Shown: in pieces, positions 55,205-63,667 of the stretch
Numbering within the stretch: position 1 is the first letter of the stretch
Layout: each line of letters opens with the position of its first letter
Assembly (NCBI RefSeq): GCF_014132355.1
Contig: NZ_BLZO01000198.1
Location: 1-64,000 of the forward strand
Reading direction: 5' to 3'
DNA length: 64,000 nt
DNA from: Okeania sp. KiyG1
Lineage (GTDB): Bacteria; Cyanobacteriota; Cyanobacteriia; Cyanobacteriales; Microcoleaceae
Made by a program: the position numbers and the translations under genes
Notes under the pieces: generated by a model
The model's database searches: none
The model's input: only the letters and a program-made list of their open reading frames with translations
Told to the model about the DNA's origin: nothing

Positions 55205-56842
55205 ATGAACACTGCAGAATTATTGGTAAAATGCCTCGAAAATGAAGGTGTAAAATATGTATTTGGACTACCTGGAGAAGAGAATCTAAATATCTTAGAA
55301 GCTCTCAAAAACTCCTCAATTCAATTTATAACTACCCGACATGAACAAGGTGCCGCTTTTATGGCAGATGTCTATGGTCGTTTAACAGGAAAAGCAGGAG
55401 TTTGTTTATCAACATTAGGCCCTGGAGCTACTAATTTAATGACAGGTGTTGCTGATGCTAATTTAGATGGCGCACCTTTAGTAGCAATTACAGGTCAAGT
55501 TGGTACAGATCGAATGCACATTGAATCTCACCAATATTTAGATTTAGTGGCAATGTTTGAGCCAGTAACTAAATGGAATGCTCAAATTGTTCGCCCTAGC
55601 AATACACCAGAAATTGTCCGTAAAGCATTTAAAGTAGCTCAACAAGAAAAGCCTGGTGCAGTACATATTGATTTACCTGAAAATATTGCAGCAATGTCTG
55701 TGGAAGGGAAACCTTTGAATCGTGATAAGCGAGAAAAATCTTATTGTGCTTATCAAAGTATGACTGAAGCAGCAGTGGCAATTTCTAAGGCGAAAAATCC
55801 TGTTATTTTGCTTGGAAATGGAGCGATTCGAGCTAATGCAAGTGAAGCTGTAACGGAGTTTGCTACACAATTAAATATTCCTGTTGCTAATACTTTTATG
55901 GGTAAAGGTGCCATTCCCTACACTCATCCTTTATCTTTATGGACCACAGGATTACAACAACGAGATTATATTAGTTGTGCTTTTGACCAAACAGATTTAG
56001 TTATTGCAGTTGGTTATGACTTGATTGAATATTCACCAAAAAAATGGAATCCTCAAGGTGAGATTCCAATTATTCATATTGGGGCAAAATATGCAGAGAT
56101 TGATAGTAGTTATATTCCCATAGCTGAAATAGTTGGAGATATTTCTGATTCTTTGAATGAAATTTTGCGACGCTCGGAACGCATAGATGAATTAAGTCCG
56201 ACTGTCTCAGAAATTAGAACAAATCTTCGCTCTGAATATGAGGGGTATAGTAAAGATAATGACTTTCCAATTAAGCCTCAAAAAATAATTTATGATTTAC
56301 GTCAAGTAATGGGGCCAGAAGATATTATCATCTCTGATGTTGGTGCTCATAAAATGTGGATTGCTAGGCATTATCATTGCGATCGTCCTAATACTTGTTT
56401 GATTTCTAATGGGTTTGCGGCAATGGGTATTGCTATTCCCGGAGCGATCGCTGCTAAGTTAGTCCATCCTGACCGTAAGGTAATAGCTGCAACAGGGGAT
56501 GGCGGGTTTATGATGAATTGTCAAGAGTTGGAAACTGCTTTGCGGGTGGGTACTGCTTTTGTGACTTTGATTTTTAATGATGGTGGTTATGGTTTGATTG
56601 AATGGAAGCAGGAAAATCATTTTGGTAAGTCTTCTTTTATTAAGTTTGGCAATCCAGATTTTGTTAAGTTTGCTGAAAGTTTTGGTTTGAAAGGTTATCG
56701 AGTAGAGTCTGCTACTGATTTAATTCCTACTCTGAAAGAAGCTCTTGCTCAAGATGTTCCTGCTGTGATAGATTGTCCTGTTGATTATCGGGAGAATACT
56801 CGTTTTACTAAAAAGTCAGGTGGTTTAAGTTGTTCTATTTAG
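55205..56842 (+). CDS. 2-oxoglutarate decarboxylase (ThDP-dependent, ALS-like)
   Basis: The 545-residue enzyme is of the acetolactate-synthase-like ThDP family. It begins NTAELLVKCLENEGVKYVFG, has LPGEENLN, catalytic E47 in TTRHEQGAAFMADVYGR, the ALS-like STLGPGATNLMTG, and the ThDP-Mg motif G-D-G-G-F-M-M-N-C-Q-E-L-E-T-A with IFNDGGYGLIEWKQ. The end YRENTRFTKKSGG is typical of the cyanobacterial 2-oxoglutarate decarboxylase paired with SSADH (as in Synechococcus PCC 7002), rather than true acetolactate synthase. It converts 2-oxoglutarate to succinate semialdehyde. An AAAGGAGAAAAATACAA site precedes the ATG. The TAG stop is the first triplet of a MITE. Confidence 0.9.
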   Translation: MNTAELLVKCLENEGVKYVFGLPGEENLNILEALKNSSIQFITTRHEQGAAFMADVYGRLTGKAGVCLSTLGPGATNLMTGVADANLDGAPLVAITGQVGTDRMHIESHQYLDLVAMFEPVTKWNAQIVRPSNTPEIVRKAFKVAQQEKPGAVHIDLPENIAAMSVEGKPLNRDKREKSYCAYQSMTEAAVAISKAKNPVILLGNGAIRANASEAVTEFATQLNIPVANTFMGKGAIPYTHPLSLWTTGLQQRDYISCAFDQTDLVIAVGYDLIEYSPKKWNPQGEIPIIHIGAKYAEIDSSYIPIAEIVGDISDSLNEILRRSERIDELSPTVSEIRTNLRSEYEGYSKDNDFPIKPQKIIYDLRQVMGPEDIIISDVGAHKMWIARHYHCDRPNTCLISNGFAAMGIAIPGAIAAKLVHPDRKVIAATGDGGFMMNCQELETALRVGTAFVTLIFNDGGYGLIEWKQENHFGKSSFIKFGNPDFVKFAESFGLKGYRVESATDLIPTLKEALAQDVPAVIDCPVDYRENTRFTKKSGGLSCSI

Positions 56843-57016
56843 GGTTTGCTGAAAAAGTTTTTGGTGAAGGGAAGCAACTGTTGATTTGGCAAGAGCTTTT
56901 TGAGGTTTAACAGCAGTAAAATTTTCACGAGTTCTAGTTTGCTGAGGTACATCCAAAACTTGACTCAATCTAAATATAGGTTTTGTCATGTACCTCACTA
57001 GCTTGGAAAGCCCTAT
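56840..57016. repeat. MITE-like element, TAGGGTTTGCTGAA family, copy 3
   Basis: TAGGGTTTGCTGAAAAAG on the left begins at the decarboxylase stop codon; AAAGCCCTATA lies on the right. An inner inverted pair GAGGTACAT / ATGTACCTC (about 56944 and 56988) is also present. It ends 24 bp before the 3' end of the convergent amine-oxidase gene. Confidence 0.75.
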
Positions 57017-57039
57017 ATTAGGAAGTTTTAAACAAAAAC

Positions 57040-59091
57040 TTAGCTGTTCTCAAGCTCATCTAACACATTCTCAAATGGATTAGGACTAAAAAGGTCATCC
57101 ATTCGGAAATTTTCAGCTTTTCCTTCTGCTTGCATGTGCTTGAGAACTGCTGCACTTGCATTTACTGCTGACTGCATTGCACCTTCAATCCAGCCTCCTT
57201 GAAAAGAGCAATTATTTCCAGCTAGATATACTCGTTTGTTCAATTGTTGGTATTGGTATACCAACTGACTTGTGGCATAGTATTGGTTGGGATAATTCAT
57301 CTTAAAAGCACCGTAGATCATTGGCTCTTTTTGCCAAACAACAGAAGCGAGTCTGTCTCCAGCTTGATCTAGAGTAATAGAATCTAAAGCAAGAACTATT
57401 GGGTCATCTTGACCTAATGATCCTTCAATACCAAACTGATAGGCTTTCTTCAGAGCATAATCTGGATTATCTGGGTAAAGAGTCTGATGAGCCTCGTAAT
57501 CCTGTATAGCCATAATCTTAGTAGAATCATCTCCCCAGTTGTAGCTGATGAGTACATTGGAAGCAGGATTATCAGGAGGATCGAGAAAATACATTTGTCG
57601 TGCCAGGGTATCTGTAAGAACGCATTTGATTGGTTCTCCACAAGGATCATTAGGAGGATGTGTTGGCCAACCTTTAATGCCTGTACTACCTGCCCAAGGT
57701 TTCGGGTCGATCAAACCAAACAACTTGGAAGAATTCATAATGTGGGGAATTCGCATACTATCGCGGATTTTATAGTCCTCATCGCCACCGAAAACTGCTG
57801 TACTTTTATTATAATTACTGTTAGCAACTCCATAGTCCCTAGGTGGAACTTTTGCATCTAGATTCATACGAATCTGCATACTGCGGAGAGTTGTAGCAAC
57901 AATCACATAATCGTATTGCTTACATTCTACTGTATTGTTAGGGGTTCCTGTTTGGATGCTGTAAACATTTACCTGGTTTGTATCATCTTGATCAATCCCA
58001 ACGTAGTCAACAGTTTCGTTGCAAATAGTAACACCTGGACTAGCACCATCACCATGATTGTACTCCAATAGCCCATTGACAATATCAGCCATTGCCATAC
58101 TAGGCGAATATTCTTGGTCATACTGCCAAAGTAAAAGACGAAATATCTCTAGAAAACAAACGGGGAACAAAGGACCGAAACCTCCACTTCCTAATCCTAA
58201 AACAGCAAACATATTGTACTGTTCCTCTCCCCAACGTTCTTCAAAGTAATCTTCAAGGGCCTTAACAAATGGCACATCATTGTAAATGCGCAAAAAGTAA
58301 TTCCAGTAGTCGATAATTTGATTTTTTTGTTCACAGTTCAGAAGTTCTTCCTGGAGCAAATTAGCGATACTATCTACATTATTATGATCTCCATAATTTA
58401 GAGAACCGATGAATTCTCCTATATCGCTTTGTAGCTGTTCCCAATTGACATTGTTTGGGTTGCCTGGGTCTTCTGGTTGTGGGAATGGCTCATCTTTCCA
58501 ACTGTATTTTAATCCCCGGAAAATTATCTGTGTAGCGACTACACCAGGGTTCGGGAAAATTTCCTGTATTTTATCTGGCTCTCCTGGATTGGATTTCTCC
58601 CAAACATTGGAAAAGTAATGCCAAAACAACTTGGAGTTTTCTGGGACTCTCATCGGCCCCATTTCATTTGTATATTCTTTGTTATTATTGCCTGTAAATT
58701 TGGGGGAATATGCACGTCCACCAACTAGAGCTTCTCCGTCTTTACGACGAGCTTCATAGACTGTGATATTTTTAATTCCTGCTCGACGCAATTCATAGGC
58801 GGCTGTTGCTCCGGCATAACCAGCTCCTATTATAGCAACCTTTACATTTTCTTGAAATTCTTCTTTAACGTTTGCAAAAGCATTAGAATCATCTCGTACC
58901 AATTGAGGATAATCATAAACAAAGCTATCCACCATGCGGGAATACCCGCTGTTTAGTTCACTTAGTAATTTACCCACAATGAGATTCTCGTCTCCTGATT
59001 GATCTTGAGGAATTCTTTCAGTCTTGGCCTTCAGCTTACCAATACCCTTTACTCCTCCAAAACCACACAATGATGGAAATATACCAGGCAT
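57040..59091 (-). CDS. FAD-dependent amine oxidase / L-amino-acid-oxidase-like protein
   Basis: The 683-residue flavoenzyme has the dinucleotide-binding motif VAIIGAGYAGATAAYEL (G89-x-G91-x-x-G94) and ITVYEARRKDGEALVGGRAY, the second FAD motif of the amine-oxidase family. Substrate-side phrases are TNEMGPMRVPENSKLFWHYF, VSIPTTL-like VIVATTLRSMQIRM, and the C-terminal flavin loop KRVYLAGNNCSFQGGWIEGA with a final helix. Size and motifs suit bacterial L-amino-acid oxidases, which release H2O2, ammonia and a keto acid. No signal peptide is seen; the first 80 residues are an unusual extension. Substrate cannot be told. It is convergent with the decarboxylase gene. Confidence 0.82.
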   Translation of the reverse strand: MPGIFPSLCGFGGVKGIGKLKAKTERIPQDQSGDENLIVGKLLSELNSGYSRMVDSFVYDYPQLVRDDSNAFANVKEEFQENVKVAIIGAGYAGATAAYELRRAGIKNITVYEARRKDGEALVGGRAYSPKFTGNNNKEYTNEMGPMRVPENSKLFWHYFSNVWEKSNPGEPDKIQEIFPNPGVVATQIIFRGLKYSWKDEPFPQPEDPGNPNNVNWEQLQSDIGEFIGSLNYGDHNNVDSIANLLQEELLNCEQKNQIIDYWNYFLRIYNDVPFVKALEDYFEERWGEEQYNMFAVLGLGSGGFGPLFPVCFLEIFRLLLWQYDQEYSPSMAMADIVNGLLEYNHGDGASPGVTICNETVDYVGIDQDDTNQVNVYSIQTGTPNNTVECKQYDYVIVATTLRSMQIRMNLDAKVPPRDYGVANSNYNKSTAVFGGDEDYKIRDSMRIPHIMNSSKLFGLIDPKPWAGSTGIKGWPTHPPNDPCGEPIKCVLTDTLARQMYFLDPPDNPASNVLISYNWGDDSTKIMAIQDYEAHQTLYPDNPDYALKKAYQFGIEGSLGQDDPIVLALDSITLDQAGDRLASVVWQKEPMIYGAFKMNYPNQYYATSQLVYQYQQLNKRVYLAGNNCSFQGGWIEGAMQSAVNASAAVLKHMQAEGKAENFRMDDLFSPNPFENVLDELENS

Positions 59092-59700
59092 AATTCACTT
59101 CCTTATAGTTACTAATTTAAGCTTATCATCTTTGCAGCTCTTCTAAGATAGTATAGTTAATCTAGGAGTCAGGAGTCAACAGGGAAGAGAATTTAGAAAG
59201 ATTTGCACACTGGCACTCAGATGAAAAATTTTTATACCGAATTAAGTGGATTTGATATGAAGAAGTAGACAGAAAAAAGTGGATAAAATCTGCTTACCAA
59301 AAATCACCTTTTTTTGAGATTTGTCTGATTGTTTTGAGCATCAGATTCAAGCTAATATTAGTCAGCGATCGCACTTGACAAGCAGAAAAAGTTGTTATAT
59401 TCTCTAATTAAATAACTATTATGGGAGAATAGTGGCTCTTTTTTTTAGGGCAATTAATTTTTCAATTTTCTCTATGGCAAAGGAAAGCCTTTCATTAATG
59501 GATAATGGATAATGGATAATTGATAATTGATAATTACCTCGGATTTTAACCGTTACGGAATTGAATATAGGGAAATATTATTTCTTTTTTCCCCTTAAAA
59601 GGTGAGGCTTCAAGGCGCGAATTATTTAATTATTAATTATTTGGTAATTTAAGTTTTAGGTAAAATCAAGAAAAATCTAATTTCCGAACTGCTGAAACAG
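59092..59700. other. Non-coding gap with fold-back element
   Basis: A half MITE end (AAGTGGATTTGATATGAAG) lies at about 59248, and a fold-back copy at 59491-59646 (GGATAATGGATAATTGATAA, TTACGGAATTGAATATAGGG, CCCCTTAAAAGG). No gene. Confidence 0.55.
59491..59646. repeat. AT-rich fold-back element
   Basis: Same order of blocks as 13913-14066, about 55 bp upstream of the protease gene. Confidence 0.65.
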
Positions 59701-61101
59701 ATGAAGTCTCTACATCGAATCCTTGGTCTAACTTTCCTTACATTAACTCTAACTAATTGTTCCTTATCCTCAGAACAAATATTTTCTCGACTAGAGCCTA
59801 GTATTGTCAGATTATTTTATAGAAATCAACCCGGACATGGAACTGGTTTTTTTGTCCGGGGAGAAAAGGGAGTCTGTACGGTACTAACGGCAGCTCATGT
59901 TGTGCAAAAAGAAGGAGAAAGAGCATTACAGACTGAAGATGAAAAAGTCTGGGATGTTGCTACGGTAGAAATATTTCCCAGAGATATAGATTTAGCTTTG
60001 GTTACTTTTCGCCCAGAGGGAGGAAAATGTAATTATCCGGCGCTGAAAATAGGTAATTCTGAAAGTCTGAAAACTGGTAGTTCTATTTATATTTCTGGTT
60101 TTCCCATTCGGCGTGGGAAATTAGTACCTCAATCTGTTTTAGGTAATGTTACACGTTTGGATAATTTGGCGCGGGGTTATGGAGTTTCTTATCAAACTTT
60201 GACTGTGGGTGGAATGAGTGGAGCGCCTGTTATGGATGAGAAGGGTGAGGTTGTGGCAGTGCATGGGATGAGTGATGTGGAGGTTGTGAAAAGTTTTGCT
60301 TCTCTACAGAGGAGTTTGTCTGAGTCGGAACGGCAGACTTTTCAGCAAGCTGTGGAAAGGGTGGAGACTGGTGTTCAACGTTTGACTTTTTCTTGGGGTA
60401 TGCCTATTAATTTGTTTCGGGAGTATCGAGGGAGGGCAATCGCTCTTGGTGGAGAAAAGCAGGAGGTTGATTTACAAAAGGTACTGCGAGAGGTAGAAAC
60501 TGGAAGACAAAAGCTACTTCAAGAACAGGAAGCTAAACTACAAAAGAAATTGGAGGAAGAAAAACGGCAGCCTGAAGAGGTAAAACAACAAGAACAAGAG
60601 CTGAAGGCTGAAAAACAAAAGCAGGTAGAAAACGAAATTTCTCTAGTTTCAGCTAAGGGGGTTGATTATAATAAGTTACGTAACTTATTGGCGGCGGGAA
60701 AATGGAAGGAAGCAGACGATGAAACAGAGAGAGTCATGGAAAAAGTTGCAGGTAGGGAGTCGGAAGGATGGTTGAGACTTGATGATCTGGAAAATTTTCC
60801 CTGCCAGGATTTAGGCACTATTGACAAACTTTGGGTAAAATATAGTAACGGTAAGTTTGGTTTTTCTTTTCAGGAGCGAATTTATCATGGTTTGGGTGGT
60901 ACGAAGGAGTACAACAGAAAAGTATGGGAAGCTTTTGGAGATAAAATAGGATGGCGTCAAAGAGGAGAATGGTTGCGTTACAATGACATAACGTTCAGTA
61001 TCAGCACGCCTTATACGGGGCATCTCCCCAAAGGTGTGGAAGAGGGAGGGGGGATGTCATGGTGGGAGGTACTCTTCTCTCGTGTGGAAACTTGTATTTA
61101 G
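59701..61101 (+). CDS. Lipoprotein serine protease fused to a GUN4 domain
   Basis: The 466-residue protein has a signal peptide with lipobox L-T-N-C (Cys20), so it is membrane-anchored outside the cytoplasm. Residues 30-215 are a trypsin-like (S1C/Deg-type) domain: H66 in VLTAAHVV, D97 in PRDIDLAL, S173 in VGGMSGAPVMD. No PDZ follows. A charged Glu/Lys/Gln coiled coil spans about 255-335. Residues about 345-455 form a GUN4 domain (LRNLLAAGKWKEADDETERV, WLRLDDLENFPCQDLGTIDK LW, FSFQERIY, FGDKIGWR, TFSISTPYTGHLP). GUN4 binds porphyrins in chlorophyll synthesis, and GUN4 domains also occur as modules of cyanobacterial proteases and kinases. All catalytic residues are present. Function of the fusion is unknown. 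Confidence 0.88.
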   Translation: MKSLHRILGLTFLTLTLTNCSLSSEQIFSRLEPSIVRLFYRNQPGHGTGFFVRGEKGVCTVLTAAHVVQKEGERALQTEDEKVWDVATVEIFPRDIDLALVTFRPEGGKCNYPALKIGNSESLKTGSSIYISGFPIRRGKLVPQSVLGNVTRLDNLARGYGVSYQTLTVGGMSGAPVMDEKGEVVAVHGMSDVEVVKSFASLQRSLSESERQTFQQAVERVETGVQRLTFSWGMPINLFREYRGRAIALGGEKQEVDLQKVLREVETGRQKLLQEQEAKLQKKLEEEKRQPEEVKQQEQELKAEKQKQVENEISLVSAKGVDYNKLRNLLAAGKWKEADDETERVMEKVAGRESEGWLRLDDLENFPCQDLGTIDKLWVKYSNGKFGFSFQERIYHGLGGTKEYNRKVWEAFGDKIGWRQRGEWLRYNDITFSISTPYTGHLPKGVEEGGGMSWWEVLFSRVETCI

Positions 61102-61312
61102 CGAAGCCTAACGCGTCATCAAATTATCTACCATCTCAAAAAAAGGTGCGTAACGGCAAAATTTCTGGAGTTTCCCGAAAATCAAAAAGAGGAAATCGTC
61201 ACACACTCTGGGATTTTCTGACTTCTAACTTCAAGATAGCGATCGCCTGACTATGCTAATATAAACAACATTAAATTATCAATCGAAATATTAATAATAT
61301 AGGAGGTAAAAA

Positions 61313-61603
61313 TTGAATTGGGAAATACACGAAGCACAACAAAATTTATCAGACCTCATCAAAGCGACAACCCAAAAACCACAAATGATTTATGAACAAG
61401 AAAAACTTGTAGCAGCTATTATAGATGCTCAAACATTTCAGGAATTTTTAGCATGGCAAAAACAACATCAAAAACCTTCCTTAGCTGATACCTTTGGAGA
61501 GTTACGAAGTTTGTGTACTGAAGCAGATTATGTACTAGAAATTCCCTCTCGCAAAAATAGAGCAAACCCTTTTAGTGACGATTTTGAAAATGTTTCTCCT
61601 TGA
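61313..61603 (+). CDS. Phd/YefM-type antitoxin
   Basis: The 96-residue protein starts at TTG, supported by a perfect AGGAGG six bases upstream. It reads NWEIHEAQQNLSDLIKATTQ KPQMIYEQEKLVAAIID, the Phd/YefM N-terminal fold (A-x-x-x-L-S-x-L-I...V-A-x-I-I). It overlaps the next gene by 14 nt, the usual coupling in a TA operon. It should neutralise the PIN toxin downstream and repress the operon. Confidence 0.85.
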   Translation: MNWEIHEAQQNLSDLIKATTQKPQMIYEQEKLVAAIIDAQTFQEFLAWQKQHQKPSLADTFGELRSLCTEADYVLEIPSRKNRANPFSDDFENVSP

Positions 61604-61988
61604 CACAAATATTATTAGTGAATTAGCACGAAAAAAACCTAATCCAAATGTATTAAATTGGGCAGCAAAAGTAACAGAAATATCCGTTAGTGTCGTTACA
61701 GTTGAGGAAATATCCTATGGCTTAAGTTGGAAACCAAACTCTCAAATTCAAGAATGGTTTGAGAATTTTTTTGAGTCTAACTGTCAGATTTTTCCAGTTA
61801 CTACAAATATTGCCAAATTATCTGGAAAATTGAGAGGTAGATTCCAATCTCAAGGTCAGACACGCTCTCAAGCAGATATGATAATAGCTGCTACTGCTAA
61901 AATTCATCAACTAACTTTAGTCACTCGTAATACACGAGATTTTGAAGGTTGTGGAGTTTTACTTCTTAATCCTTTCGAGGATAAATAA
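61590..61988 (+). CDS. VapC-type PIN-domain toxin ribonuclease
   Basis: Start ATG at 61590 (MFLLDTNIISELARK); a GTG 15 bases upstream is less likely. PIN acidic residues: D in FLLDTNI, E in VTVEEISYGL, D in SQADMIIAATA, and a last acidic residue in TRNTRDFEGCGV. About 132 residues, normal for VapC. It cleaves RNA, often initiator tRNA in known cases. It overlaps its antitoxin gene. Confidence 0.92.
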   Translation: MFLLDTNIISELARKKPNPNVLNWAAKVTEISVSVVTVEEISYGLSWKPNSQIQEWFENFFESNCQIFPVTTNIAKLSGKLRGRFQSQGQTRSQADMIIAATAKIHQLTLVTRNTRDFEGCGVLLLNPFEDK

Positions 61989-62011
61989 TATTAAATTATC
62001 AATCAAAATAT

Positions 62012-62239
62012 ATGTCAATTGTAATTAACTTAACTCCTGAATTAGAAGTACGACTCCGGGAAAAATCAACTCAACAAGGACAAGATATTTCCCTAGTTGT
62101 CAGTGAATTACTTGCCAGAGTATTAGACTGGGAAACTGTCGATACCGCAGAAGCTATTGAAGGTATTCAACAAGGATTAGATGATTTTGAAAATGGTCGA
62201 TTTCGTTCTTTTGATGAGTTTGCTAAAGCACAACGTTAG
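62012..62239 (+). CDS. Small antitoxin-like protein
   Basis: The 75-residue product MSIVINLTPELEVRLREKST and QQGQDISLVVSELLARVLDW is a ribbon-helix-helix-like antitoxin N-terminus, and AIEGIQQGLDDFENGRFRSF DEF is the toxin-binding tail seen in antitoxins of RelE/ParE toxins. No such toxin follows; it lies 23 bp after vapC. Its upstream sequence TTAAATTATCAATCAAAATA repeats the one before the Phd-type gene (about 61270), so it may have its own copy of the same promoter region. Possibly an orphan antitoxin. Confidence 0.7.
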   Translation: MSIVINLTPELEVRLREKSTQQGQDISLVVSELLARVLDWETVDTAEAIEGIQQGLDDFENGRFRSFDEFAKAQR

Positions 62240-62255
62240 ATTCAGTTATCAGTTA

Positions 62256-62492
62256 TCAGTTATCAGCTTTTGATAGTTGAGTAATTATCTCTTCCCGTAA
62301 CTCTTCAGCAGAATAATTAAAAATAGGGATTTTATATTGTCCTAAAACTTCGATAAAAGCTGATTTAGAATATCCTGCTAATTTTGCTGCTTTTCCTAAA
62401 TAAATTTTATTAATTTCATACAACTTTATTGCTAAGAATAACTTAGCCTCATTTTCCGAAATTCCCATAGGAAGTTCACAAACTAAATTCAT
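62256..62492 (-). CDS. UPF0175-family protein
   Basis: The 78-residue protein has EAKLFLAIKLYEINKIYLGK AAKLAGYSKSAFIEVLGQYK IPIFNY, matching UPF0175 (K-L-Y-E...G-K-A-A-x-L-A-G-x-S...F-x-x-x-L-x-x-x-x-I-P). These proteins resemble an HTH and are usually paired with a DUF3368 PIN toxin; no partner is seen here. AGGAG precedes the ATG at a good distance. It is convergent with the antitoxin-like gene at 62012. Confidence 0.8.
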   Translation of the reverse strand: MNLVCELPMGISENEAKLFLAIKLYEINKIYLGKAAKLAGYSKSAFIEVLGQYKIPIFNYSAEELREEIITQLSKADN

Positions 62493-62713
62493 AATTGCTC
62501 CTTTTCAGTTATCAGTTATCAGCTTTGGATGGTTAAGTTATCAGTTTTCCCCGATCGACTGCCGATGTCTAATAATTGATAATTAATCCCTAAAGGTTTA
62601 AAGCTTCTCCCTCCTAATAATTAATAATTAAGAAAAGAATTTTTAAACCTTTAAATTTCTATCTAACTTTATCAAGCTCTAATTATCAATTATCAATTAT
62701 CCATTATCCATTA
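62493..62713. repeat. Short repeats between UPF0175 and COP23 genes
   Basis: TCAGTTATCAGTTATCAGC arrays and TTATCAATTATCCATTATCC end repeats, including AAAGGTTTAAAGCTTCTCCC of the fold-back family. No gene. Confidence 0.5.
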
Positions 62714-63307
62714 TCAGTTATCTCCTGCCAACTTATCTTCCGTCGCCAAAAAATTTCCTAAATCAAGCACAGGGGACTCTCTGGAAAAATCAGGATGTGT
62801 ACCTTGATAAACAGTCGAACCATCAAATAACGCTTTAGTCATATCTACCATTGCCTGATAACCATCAACTTCCACATCCAAAGTTAACAATAACGGACAA
62901 CTATCACCACTCAACTTTGTTTTCGCACAAATAACTTCTTGCTCTGGAGTATTAGGATCTCGGCGACTTTCTATGGAAAGTAAACCATCTTTGCGGAAAT
63001 ATTCTAAGCGCTCCTCTATTTTTTCACAACGTTTAGCAGGAGTCCAACCCCCTCCCATAGGTATCACAATACCTAACCAGGGATGTTTACCTTTATCATT
63101 GTCATACATTACCGTCCAAACTTTTTGATTTTTATTTCCATCCAGTTTTAATTCGCAGGAAAAGCGGTCTGTTTTTTTTACCAGAAGGGTAGGCCAATCT
63201 TTGACAAGATCGATGAAACCAACTACTTCCATTAATAATCCAGCTATGGGAATTATTACAACTAATATGAACTTTCCTATTCGTGCAATTTTTCCATTCT
63301 CTGCCAC
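62714..63307 (-). CDS. COP23-domain protein with N-terminal membrane helix
   Basis: The 197-residue protein starts at GTG with GAGGAG upstream. A helix at 12-32 (FILVVIIPIAGLLMEVVGFI) anchors it. The remainder has FSCELKLDGNKNQKVWTVMY DN, GWTPAKRCEKIEERLEYFRK and EVICAKTKLSGDSCPLLLTL, the COP23 (circadian oscillating protein) pattern with four conserved cysteines likely paired in disulfides. Cyanobacterial COP23 is membrane-associated; its biochemical role is unknown. Clock control here is not shown. Confidence 0.75.
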   Translation of the reverse strand: MAENGKIARIGKFILVVIIPIAGLLMEVVGFIDLVKDWPTLLVKKTDRFSCELKLDGNKNQKVWTVMYDNDKGKHPWLGIVIPMGGGWTPAKRCEKIEERLEYFRKDGLLSIESRRDPNTPEQEVICAKTKLSGDSCPLLLTLDVEVDGYQAMVDMTKALFDGSTVYQGTHPDFSRESPVLDLGNFLATEDKLAGDN

Positions 63308-63491
63308 AAGTTTCTCCTCATCTATATATATTTATGAATATTTTTTGAGGGTATCTAAATAAACCCACAATATTTTACTCAATTTTTTGTGAGGAGTTTT
63401 CGGAAAGGTTGAACTATTTCAGTTATCAGTAAAAATATTGCTTGTCTTGTTAAAAATTTCAGATTTGATATACTGATAACTGATAACTGAA
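63308..63491. other. Short non-coding gap
   Basis: Contains a TCAGTTATCAGT / ACTGATAACTGA inverted pair (about 63419 and 63472). Confidence 0.5.
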
Positions 63492-63566
63492 ATGAGTATC
63501 TCACCCGAAAGACTTAAAGAATTACAAAATATAAAAGACTCTGAGATTGACACCTCTTTAGTGTAA
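63492..63566 (+). pseudogene. Remnant of a BrnA-like antitoxin
   Basis: MSISPERLKELQNIKDSEID TSLV and stop. The first 22 residues fit BrnA-type antitoxins, which continue D-S-E-I-D-x-S-D-I-P-E-L; here the frame ends instead of reading SDIPEL. The rest is not found downstream. Truncated and probably non-functional. Confidence 0.45.
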
Positions 63567-63667
63567 TGTAGCGAAATGAACAGAATTTTTACTTATGATA
63601 ACTTAAAAATTTATATACCTCCAAAAAGTTATAAGTTATTGATAAAAACTATAGTGCTAGAGTAAAA

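Noticed and set aside
55205-56842. Acetolactate synthase (ilvB)
   Set aside because: Size, C-terminal YRENTRFTKK and the SSADH neighbour fit 2-oxoglutarate decarboxylase better, though the families are related and only an assay or tree would settle it.
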